The translations under genes were made by a program, and so were the position numbers. The notes below the pieces were generated by a model. The model saw only the letters and a list, made by a program, of their open reading frames with translations. It searched no databases and was not told the DNA's origin. 42,326 nt of DNA from Discostella pseudostelligera (lineage: Eukaryota; Bacillariophyta; Thalassiosirophyceae; Thalassiosirales; Thalassiosiraceae), in contig JALLBK010000089.1 in assembly GCA_036940085.1 (NCBI GenBank), positions 1-42,326 of the forward strand, written 5' to 3'. Position 1 is the first letter of the stretch; every line of letters begins with the position of its first letter. Shown in pieces: positions 11,388-19,034 of the stretch.

Positions 11388-13346
11388 TCATCGCCTGAAT
11401 TTCCTGCTGAGAAGTTTCCTTGACTTGCCACTACCCTTGCCAGACTTGCTCTTCCCTGACTTTCCGCTGCTTCCTCCAAACCACCATTCTTCACTGTGGT
11501 CATGTCCTTCACTCCACCATCCACTGTGGCTGTGGCTACTATCTCCACCCAACCATCCACTGTGGCTGTGGCTACTATCTCCACTACCCTTGCCTGACTT
11601 GCTTCCACTTCCATTTCCTCCACTCCACCACTTGCTGTGGCTGTGGTCACTATCACCACCGCCCTTTCCGGAGTGTTCCCCTTCACTGTGGCTATCACTT
11701 CCTCCACCCCACCATTCACTGTGGCCATGACCACGACCCTCATTTTCCTCGCTGTTGTCACTTCCTCCATTCCACCAGTGGCCATTACTTCCACCATTCC
11801 ACGCGGGCTTCGAATGGGTTGGCTTCTCGTCATGATGATTGGAATCGGAATGGCTACCACTTCCTCCACTCCACTTGTTGCCACTTCCTCCACTCCACCA
11901 GCTGGCGGTGCTGGGTCCATCATCCCTACTTTGATGTTCGGTATCGAAATGGTCGATGATTCGAACAATATCATTATCGATGATATCGTAATTGTAGCTT
12001 GCCTCAGTAGTGTAGTCCGTGAGGCTTCTCCTCATGACTTTGCGAGTAGTCGACTTGCCTGCCTTGCTCTTTCCTGTCTTGCCCATTCTTGTCTCGCCGC
12101 TGTCGCCAGTCCACCCGCCGCTGCCGCTATTCCATCCACTGCCGCCGCTCCATACAACTTCGCCGCTTCCTCCGCTGGGTGTGGCGATGTCATCATGTTG
12201 ATCTTCAGGTTCTACAATAACGACAATGTCATGACCATCTTCAGTCTCATCTGCAGAGTAACCGACAGGGGGAAGTGTGGGGAAGTTTGTGGTTGGACTC
12301 TCAGGATAATATGGAAGTTTCACGGGGCTTTTGGTTGGTTCTGGGGTGGCTTCAGTTGGGAACTGTGTAAGAATTACCCAATACACTGGACTTTTGGTAG
12401 GCTCGAAAGTCGGGAAGGCTGTTTTAGGACTCTTCGTCGGGGAGTCTGATTCAGGAACGGCCTCAGGACTCTTCGTTGGAGAGTATGTTTCAGGAGTGGG
12501 GCTCAACGTGGGGGAGTCTGATTCAGGAGTGGCCTCGGGAGATGGAGTGCGCTTACATTTCCTTCCTCTGCATGCCGGCTCTACGGTGGGTGACGGCGTA
12601 TCTGGAGTATCTTCACATTTATCACTTCCACATGCCGGCTTTCCAGTGGGCGCTGGCGTATCTTCTGGAGGAGATGGAGTGTCGTCACATTTATCAGTTC
12701 CACATGCCGGCATCACGGTGGGTGATGGCGTATCTGGAGTATCTTCACACTTCTTACCTCTGCACATCACGGTGGGCGGTGGCGTATCTTCCGTAGGAAA
12801 TGGAGTGTGTTTGCATTCCCTGCCTTTACATTCTTCCACTGGCTTCATGGAAGGAGATGGCGTGTTACCGCTGCTGCTGCTGCTGCTGCTGCTGCTACTG
12901 CTACTGCTACTGCTACTGCTACTGCTACTGCTGCTACTGCTGCTGCTGCTGCTGCTGCTGCTGTCACTGCCGCTACTGCTGCCACTGCCGCTGCTGCTGC
13001 TACTACTGCTACTGCTGCTGCTGCTGCTGCTGCTGCTTCCGTCGCCACCGCTGCTGCTGCTACTACTGCTGCCGCTGCTACTGCTGCTGTCAGCTGGCGG
13101 AGTTTCGGCCTCTTCTGTCACAGGGCTCGGCATGGGAACCATATCCATCATGGCTGGCGTAAGATCTTCTGCCTCATCCTTGTCCTTGTTCCTCTTATTC
13201 TTTTCCTTGTTTCTGTTACGACGGTTCTCGTCCCGTCGACCGGCGGCCACGAGACGAAGGCCATTGCCACCACCGCCTTCGGGAGACTGGTGTGTGCTCG
13301 ACGCCGAGAGTGTGACGAGGACAAGAAGGGCGTTTGAATACTTCAT
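11388..13346 (-). CDS. Secreted Ser/Pro/Thr- and Trp/Gly-rich protein, silaffin/cingulin-like
   Basis: This single-exon gene encodes 652 residues. It starts with a short signal peptide (MKYSNALLVLVTLSAS), then a Lys/Arg/Asn/Asp-rich stretch, a poly-Ser block (residues 87-160), five spaced C-x4-C units (CKGREC, CRGKKC, CGTDKC, CGSDKC, CRGRKC) in Pro/Thr linkers, PTKSP repeats, then a long Gly/Ser/Trp/His-rich region (WWSGGSGNKWSGGSGSHS and relatives). The C-terminus is lysine-patterned (K629, 632, 634, 637, 641, 644), ending SRKLLSRKFRR. It shares MKYSN, the lysine-rich stretch after the signal, an IIDHF-x2-EH motif and the SRKLL end with the gene at 14309-15946. Signal peptide, lysine/serine patterning, RXL-like RKL and Trp-rich blocks recall silaffins and cingulins. 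No enzyme domain is seen. Function is inference. Confidence 0.85.
   Translation of the reverse strand: MKYSNALLVLVTLSASSTHQSPEGGGGNGLRLVAAGRRDENRRNRNKEKNKRNKDKDEAEDLTPAMMDMVPMPSPVTEEAETPPADSSSSSGSSSSSSSGGDGSSSSSSSSSSSSSSSSGSGSSSGSDSSSSSSSSSSSSSSSSSSSSSSSSSSSSSSSGNTPSPSMKPVEECKGRECKHTPFPTEDTPPPTVMCRGKKCEDTPDTPSPTVMPACGTDKCDDTPSPPEDTPAPTGKPACGSDKCEDTPDTPSPTVEPACRGRKCKRTPSPEATPESDSPTLSPTPETYSPTKSPEAVPESDSPTKSPKTAFPTFEPTKSPVYWVILTQFPTEATPEPTKSPVKLPYYPESPTTNFPTLPPVGYSADETEDGHDIVVIVEPEDQHDDIATPSGGSGEVVWSGGSGWNSGSGGWTGDSGETRMGKTGKSKAGKSTTRKVMRRSLTDYTTEASYNYDIIDNDIVRIIDHFDTEHQSRDDGPSTASWWSGGSGNKWSGGSGSHSDSNHHDEKPTHSKPAWNGGSNGHWWNGGSDNSEENEGRGHGHSEWWGGGSDSHSEGEHSGKGGGDSDHSHSKWWSGGNGSGSKSGKGSGDSSHSHSGWLGGDSSHSHSGWWSEGHDHSEEWWFGGSSGKSGKSKSGKGSGKSRKLLSRKFRR
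12867..13088 (-). repeat. AGC/AGT trinucleotide tract encoding poly-serine
   Basis: This is an almost pure run of CTG/CTA triplets on the plus strand, read as AGC/AGT serine codons on the minus strand and broken by a few Gly and Asp codons. Such tracts vary in length by slippage. Plus-strand readings (poly-Leu, poly-Cys, poly-Ala) are artefacts of the repeat. Confidence 0.9.
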
Positions 13347-14308
13347 TCTTCGTTCGTTTGTATGTGTTTTGGTTTGAATTGGATGCAGAGTATGGTTGAT
13401 TCAGGTTGATTCTTTGACTCGTCGGTGTTTTATGACTCGTCGATGTTGCTTTTTATGATGTGAATGTGCAATGAATGAAGCGGAAGGGGTGACATTGGAG
13501 GGAAATCACATTCGCAGGTGGGATGAAGTTTCAATTCGCCTGACCGAGATTTTCTCTTGCATTTTTTCTCAATATATTAATTGTATTGACTCCTACGTGA
13601 AAGGGCTAATTTGACACAAATATCAAATCTCACACATGACTTTCATCTGTCCACCCTTTTCTCTTTTCGCCCGCCGACGCCGGCCGCCGCGCCATAATAT
13701 CGACGCCGCACATCGACCATGACGACGTCATGACGATCTCGAAAAGAGATAATATCTGATAATATCTAGATGACGATACTCGCACTATTACCATACGATG
13801 ATTGAATGACGATGATCTCTGCAATGAGCAATGATAGACTATGATCTGACTATGGAATGAGGAATGACGGTATGACGGTATGATGACAATATCCATAGAT
13901 CTACAATGACAGCTTACGCCGAACGCCGACATTCGCCTCCATGGTCAACACTCGAACTCGGTACAACTTCTTATCACGCCGATATACTTGGAACAATATC
14001 TTTCTATCAAACAATGAATATTCAAATATCACACATGTGATATATGACCAGTCATACCATAATATAATGAAGGGGGTCTGTGTCTAATTTTATATCACTT
14101 GATCTCTAATTCGCCGCCCCATTCACATATTCATATATAAACATAAATCGATGAAAAAGACCACACAACATCCTCCCTTTGTACAAACACACTTCAGCAG
14201 CCAAGCCTGGTGATAGATAATATAACCAAGCGGCGCATGATATTGTACCATCGGGATGAAATATTGTTGTGGCATTGTTGTTGATCTCTTAAATCCGCAT
14301 CTCCCAAC
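13347..14308. other. Intergenic region, promoter side of the 11388-13346 gene
   Basis: No convincing coding region is seen. About 375 bp upstream of the downstream gene's start lies a symmetric bZIP-like motif, ATGACGACGTCAT (13719-13731). The stretch from 13735 to 13925 is rich in ATGACGAT-type words. The part next to 14308 should hold the 3' UTR of the neighbouring gene. Confidence 0.4.
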
Positions 14309-15946
14309 CTAAAGCCTAGCAGATCGGAGGAGCTTGCGAGACTTGCCACTAGCCTTGCCCGACTTGGAAGCAGGCTCATGATGATGATGCTCCGGCCCAA
14401 AGTGATCAATGATATGACCGGCAGTGTAACCATAACTGGCCGTGTAGTAATCATCAGTCGCGGTAGTGGAGTAGAGAACACGATTCTTTCGGAGACGACG
14501 ATGTTCATGAGTTTCGACGACTTCATCGTCACTCTCACTGCTGCTGCCGCTCTTGCTACCCTTGCCGCCCTTGCTACCCTTGCCGGACTTGCCACTGCCG
14601 CCACTGCTACCAGACCAGCTGCCACTGCTACCGCCACTCCACTTGCCACTGTCGTCATGGTCACTTCCAACCCAGCCTTCGCCGTCCTCTTCACTAACCC
14701 AGCTGCTAGGACTCCAGGCAGGTGAGTAGGTGGGGTAGTCCGTCTCCCACTCCTCTTGATCGGGATGGTCGACAACCCACTCAGCATGAGTCCAGCCAGC
14801 GTGATCGTGGTGCTCCTCCTCGTGCTCGTCGTGCCCATCATTTTGCCACTGCTCAGTCTCCTCGTGCTCGTACCCATCATGCTGCCACGCTTCCGGAGGC
14901 TCGGTGTGGTAATCATCGGTAGGTTCATAATGATCATCCTCCTTGACAACATCATATCCATCGTTGTGCCATTGCTCAGGCTCGGGGGCGGGCTCGTACC
15001 CATCATTGTGCCATTGCTCAGGTGCAGGCTCCGGCTCGTAATGCTCAGGTTCATACCCATCATGCTGCCACGCAACTACTGGCGCGGTGGTAGCAGCGTA
15101 GCCATCGTTGTGCCATTCTGGTTCATATGCAGCAGGCTCGGGCTCATGGTAGGGCACTGGCTCCGGTTTATGGTACAGCACGGGTGTATCGGTAGGCGGC
15201 GTGTAGTAGTCGGGAGTGTGCACTGGTGCATCGGTGGGTTTGTAGTAGTCGGGTGTGGGATATTCAGGCTTGGGAGCATTGGTTGGCTTGTATTCAGGCT
15301 TGGACACTGGTTTATCCGTAGGCTTGTAGTCGGGAATTTTATCCTCAGTGGGGAAGTTGGTCTTCACATCAGGGACGGGTGCTGGTGTTACTTCCGGAAT
15401 GGAGGGTGTAGGAACAGGTGTCTGAATAATATCGGATGGCGTAGGCACTTGCGTATCAATGGGGAAGGAGGGTGTGGGTGCCAATGTTTTGACATTGCCT
15501 CCCTGTGCGGGGGAAGGACCGGAGGTTAATTCCTCCTTGATGACAATGGTGAGAGTGGCCGTGTCACACATGTCGCTGGTATCACAAGCTTCGTATTCAC
15601 ATTGATCACTGCCGATGAATCCATTACTGGGCGGGGTGTACACTACCTCAGTGAGACTTAGGGAGATGATACATTCTCCCGAAGCGGCGGGGGAAGTCAT
15701 GGATTTAATCACGAGGTTGTCACCGGAATCATTTTCAAGGACGGCTATGAAAGCTTCACTAGTGCCAGGGGGGAGGTTGATGACATCGTCAACGGCTATG
15801 ACGGTGGCGGCTTGACGAAGGTCTTGGCCAGCAGATGTAGCATCTTTATCCTTGTCTTTTTTGTCACGTTTGGCGGAAGCGAACGATGGAAGGCTCAGCG
15901 ATGCCGCGAGGACAACGAAGGGTAGGATGGAGTTGGAATACTTCAT
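14309..15946 (-). CDS. Secreted Ig-like plus Tyr/Trp/His-rich protein with a pentalysine cluster
   Basis: This single-exon gene encodes 545 residues. A clear signal peptide (1-25, ending SFASA) is followed by KRDKKDKDKD, then a bacterial Ig-like/cadherin-like domain (about 47-137: VLENDSGDNLVIKS, VYTPPSNGFIGSDQCEYEAC, CDTATLTIVI). A Pro/Thr-rich linker (about 140-285) leads to an acidic Tyr/Trp/His-rich region with repeated WHNDGY/WQHDGYEPE units (about 285-420). A Gly/Ser/Lys block follows, with five lysines at exact 3-residue spacing (K453, 456, 459, 462, 465). The end has HRRLRKN, an IIDHFGPEHHHH motif and SRKLLRSARL. Pentalysine clusters direct silaffins to silica in Thalassiosira, and acidic W/Y-rich blocks plus RXL sites typify cingulins. 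A cell-wall role is therefore a reasonable inference. It shares both ends with the gene at 11388-13346. Confidence 0.87.
   Translation of the reverse strand: MKYSNSILPFVVLAASLSLPSFASAKRDKKDKDKDATSAGQDLRQAATVIAVDDVINLPPGTSEAFIAVLENDSGDNLVIKSMTSPAASGECIISLSLTEVVYTPPSNGFIGSDQCEYEACDTSDMCDTATLTIVIKEELTSGPSPAQGGNVKTLAPTPSFPIDTQVPTPSDIIQTPVPTPSIPEVTPAPVPDVKTNFPTEDKIPDYKPTDKPVSKPEYKPTNAPKPEYPTPDYYKPTDAPVHTPDYYTPPTDTPVLYHKPEPVPYHEPEPAAYEPEWHNDGYAATTAPVVAWQHDGYEPEHYEPEPAPEQWHNDGYEPAPEPEQWHNDGYDVVKEDDHYEPTDDYHTEPPEAWQHDGYEHEETEQWQNDGHDEHEEEHHDHAGWTHAEWVVDHPDQEEWETDYPTYSPAWSPSSWVSEEDGEGWVGSDHDDSGKWSGGSSGSWSGSSGGSGKSGKGSKGGKGSKSGSSSESDDEVVETHEHRRLRKNRVLYSTTATDDYYTASYGYTAGHIIDHFGPEHHHHEPASKSGKASGKSRKLLRSARL
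14552..14590 (-). other. Pentalysine (KxxKxxKxxKxxK) cluster coding segment
   Basis: The codons for residues 453-465 read K-SG-K-GS-K-GG-K-GS-K, an exact KxxKxxKxxKxxK pattern in Ser/Gly context. This matches the silica-targeting motif described for silaffins. Confidence 0.8.
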
Positions 15947-16334
15947 TATTGCTTTCTTCTGTATATTGTCGAGTAATTGATGCTTCGAGAGTGGATGATT
16001 GGATGAGAATGGGTGATGGATTGAATTAAAGTATGACCAATCGATTCAATAGAAGAAAGTATGATAGAGTGCGATCAGGTGCGAGCAATGATAGTATCTA
16101 CAGGTTGTGTGGTGATGACGGTAAGGCGATGGCGAGCAGCGGCGGCATGTTGCATTGAGTGGAGTTCTTAGCGAGACTTCGATCCACATAACGTTGGGCC
16201 CGCGCAAAATTTAATACTAGTTCCTTTATATTGATTGCTACGAATTTCTCGATTGAACTTTCCTGGCACAGAAATGTCAGAGAGACAACATCGTGCCGAG
16301 TGGTCTGTCTGGAGTCGGAGAGGAGGGTTATCAT

Positions 16335-16352
16335 GACGCCTGCTGACGTCAT
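16335..16352. promoter_or_regulatory. CO2/cAMP-response-like bZIP element cluster
   Basis: In the 692-bp spacer (15947-16638) between two divergent genes, TGACGC (16335-16340) is followed by the full palindrome TGACGTCA (16345-16352), which contains both TGACGT and ACGTCA. These three hexamers are the CCRE3, CCRE1 and CCRE2 words described for the Phaeodactylum carbonic anhydrase promoter. They lie about 290 bp before the RsmJ-like start and 390 bp before the start of the pentalysine gene. Which gene they serve is unknown. I see no gene in the rest of the spacer. Confidence 0.45.
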
Positions 16353-16638
16353 GCCCAACGTCTGTCTGAAGTCAGAATTCAGGCGGGCCCTTCCGCGTGG
16401 CGATGATGGCCGAGCAGCCGCCGCCACTCTCTAGAGGTAGGTAGCACAGTACCCCTAACATCAACAATGAACAACATGACCATGATGGGTGACGGCGATA
16501 AGATACGGCGGCGGCAGCAGCCTCAATGAATTCTCTCTATTGCATCATCTAGATAGAGTGGCTCTTGAGATGAGTTCTGTCAAGCTACGCAGCCACCACG
16601 TGGTGTGGGATTCTTGTCGGTACGAGCCATGACACATC

Positions 16639-18354
16639 ATGAACCATCACATCAATAATCATCGTCGTCGTCGTCGTCGTCAACATCAGCAATCTACTAC
16701 GCGGAATAATATCATCCTAGCGCTGGCTGCTTGTATAGTGGCGGTGATTGTCATCGTGGGAGGAGGAGGCTGTTGTGGCGGTAACGTTGGAATCATTGAA
16801 GTGGCTGCCTTTGCTTCTGGAAATGTTGATCGTCACTCTTCATTCCATCGGCAGTGGCGGGTGCGGCGGGAGCATCATCAGCACGGCATGTACTTTGCAC
16901 TGTCACAAGATGATCCGAACGAAGTGCCATTCAAATCAAGGAATATTAATTCCCATCATTATCATCATCGACGTGTAGTCATTCTCATGCCAGAATGTCC
17001 AATGGATGATGAAACTCTTCCTCCATCATGGCACATCGAATCATTGCGGCATTTGGAGCAAATTGGAAAGGATTATCAATTCTCATTATTGCTTGATGAT
17101 TATGGTAACAATGAACCAGCAGCAACACCGACGAGGGCGACGACGGCGGCGACGACGACGACGAATGCAACTACGGTGACGATGATGACCGAATCTACTA
17201 CTTACACAAATTATCTAACCGCAGTGCCCTATCCACGCATCCACTCATACGCACTTGCCATTGGCACCATCCCACCCAATCGCAAGAAGTCATCAAAAAA
17301 AACGAGAATATCACCTTTCTCAAATGGTGGTGCCTACTTTGTGGATCTATGTCCTCCTACAGACACTGGATTAGGGTATCGATTACACAAAACTAGTAGT
17401 GGTAGTGGTAGTGGTGGTGGCGGGGAAGAATTGCTAATCCGCGCCTTGGGAATCAAGAAAATGTTGATCAGCAACAATAGCATCCATCGCAGTGATGATG
17501 AGCCAATCGTAATCTATGATCTAACCGCTGGTCTAGCACGAGATTCCTTGGTCATACTCTCCTCCTTTCTGGATTATCGTCGGGATACTATTGTATCATC
17601 ATCGAGCAGTAATTCACAACAGCCCAAGCTACGACTGCACATGGTCGAACGAGATCCAGTCGTTGCTTTATTGTTATCGGATGCATTACGACGATTGAAT
17701 CTCCTTTCCAATGATAATAATGATGATGCTAATGTGGATGATTCATCCTTCGAACATCGTGTGACGGAGGAGGAAAGGAGTACGGCACAACAGATTAAGC
17801 AGTGTCTGAGTATGGAAGAGGGAGATGGAGTTTCCGTATTGAATCGATTGATGTTAACGACAACGACAACAGGGAAAACTACTGGCAGTACCACTCCTAT
17901 ACCATCGACATCAGCAGTACCATATCCACCGGACATATGCTACCTTGATCCAATGTTTCCACCACGTAAAAAACAAAAATCGGCAGTGAAGAAAGACATG
18001 GCCATGCTGCACTCGTTACTTGGAACTGCGGAAGTGGTGGCAATTCGGGAAATAATACTGACGGAAGGAGATAGTATTGCGTCAGGTATGCTGACTGAAG
18101 TTGAACGATTAAAAGAAGAGCGAGACTTATTACTAGCAGCATGCAACGTTGCCAAGAAACGAGTGGTGGTAAAACGTCCTATTGGAGCCAAGCCTCTTGG
18201 TTTGGTGGCGAGTGACCAAGTGTACGAGGGAGTAATGGGAGACGACGACGATGATGGTGGTGATAAATCAAGAAACCATTTCGTGGATGTACCCAAACCA
18301 TCGTATGATGTTCGTGGGTCTGTGAATCGATTCGATGTGTATTTGATACAATGA
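16639..18354 (+). CDS. rsmJ: RsmJ-like 16S rRNA (guanine-N2) methyltransferase, probably plastid-targeted
   Basis: This single-exon gene encodes 571 residues. The last 280 follow the bacterial RsmJ fold: AdoMet-binding motif YDLTAGLARDSLVIL (from residue 293), acidic VERDPVVALLL (from 336), catalytic-loop-like CYLDPMFPPRKKQKSAVKKDM (434-454), KRVVVKRP (507-514) and RFDVYL at the end. Bacterial RsmJ (YhiQ) methylates G1516 of 16S rRNA and is about 250 residues; here Ser/Thr/Asp-rich insertions lengthen it. The N-terminus has a basic stretch, a hydrophobic core (about 25-55) and VAAFAS, an ASAFAP-like site with cleavage expected at A57|F58, followed by a basic, acid-poor stretch. That is the standard diatom plastid-import leader. 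The likely substrate is plastid 16S rRNA. Family assignment is strong; location is inferred. The Arg-rich start comes from a CGT microsatellite, so M84 or other downstream Mets are less likely starts. Confidence 0.9.
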   Translation: MNHHINNHRRRRRRQHQQSTTRNNIILALAACIVAVIVIVGGGGCCGGNVGIIEVAAFASGNVDRHSSFHRQWRVRREHHQHGMYFALSQDDPNEVPFKSRNINSHHYHHRRVVILMPECPMDDETLPPSWHIESLRHLEQIGKDYQFSLLLDDYGNNEPAATPTRATTAATTTTNATTVTMMTESTTYTNYLTAVPYPRIHSYALAIGTIPPNRKKSSKKTRISPFSNGGAYFVDLCPPTDTGLGYRLHKTSSGSGSGGGGEELLIRALGIKKMLISNNSIHRSDDEPIVIYDLTAGLARDSLVILSSFLDYRRDTIVSSSSSNSQQPKLRLHMVERDPVVALLLSDALRRLNLLSNDNNDDANVDDSSFEHRVTEEERSTAQQIKQCLSMEEGDGVSVLNRLMLTTTTTGKTTGSTTPIPSTSAVPYPPDICYLDPMFPPRKKQKSAVKKDMAMLHSLLGTAEVVAIREIILTEGDSIASGMLTEVERLKEERDLLLAACNVAKKRVVVKRPIGAKPLGLVASDQVYEGVMGDDDDDGGDKSRNHFVDVPKPSYDVRGSVNRFDVYLIQ

Positions 18355-19034
18355 CTTTCGGTGTAGTTCTTGATCCTCGACTAGATATTGAGTATTGAGG
18401 ATGACTAGCGGGAAGAGTCGGATTTCAACAACCACCATCACCCATCATCCGTCGCTGAGAAAACTGGTTCGTTCTTTTCGCTGTTGCTGTTGGCACCGAC
18501 AACGACGCCGTCACCGTAATCGAAGAGGATAGGAGATACCGTCACGATGGGTCATTTTTGTACATGGATTCGGCGTTCGTCGCCGTTTGGTGTTGGTGTA
18601 GTAGGTGAAGCAAGGACATAAGGTGAAGGTTGGTGTTACACGCCAAAGTACCTCTTGAGGTCAAAACGGAGTCACAAAACGAAAGATCGTGACCGAAACA
18701 GAAAGATCATGACCAAAAATGAAAGATCGTGACCGAAACGAGAATGATCTTTACCGAAATGTCGGCCGCTCGCACCGACCGCCGCCATCGCCATCTTCGT
18801 CAGCATCGTTAGGTGACCTCGACTCTTCTCTCTTCTACCAGACCATGACGGGCAATATCAAGTCGACACAGTAGCATTTGCGCTTCAGTTGTGATATGAT
18901 CCTTGAGATTACATCGATTTGTTTAGCTTACCTTCTGCAAAATATTAAACAAGCTTACTCTTTGAGCGCAGCTCCATAGATTTCCCAGATGAAATGCTTA
19001 TTGTTGGACTCGTTGGTGGGTAATGCCGACACCA
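18355..19034. other. Convergent intergenic region with 20-bp tandem repeat
   Basis: This region lies between the 3' ends of the RsmJ-like gene and the helicase. No coding region is seen. Its only clear structure is the 20-bp tandem repeat at 18681-18760. Confidence 0.5.
18681..18760. repeat. 20-bp tandem repeat, about four copies
   Basis: Units at 18681, 18701, 18721 and (degenerate) 18741 share GAAAGATCGTGACCGAAAC with exact 20-bp spacing. Confidence 0.85.

Noticed and set aside
12331..13377. Long plus-strand frames encoding poly-Leu, poly-Cys and poly-Ala
   Set aside because: They are antisense readings of the AGC/AGT poly-Ser tract. The minus-strand frame has a signal peptide, organised domains and a paralogue next door.
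14756..15529. 257-codon plus-strand open frame opposite the pentalysine gene
   Set aside because: Its composition mirrors the repeated WHNDGY and Pro/Thr codons on the other strand, and it has no recognisable domain.
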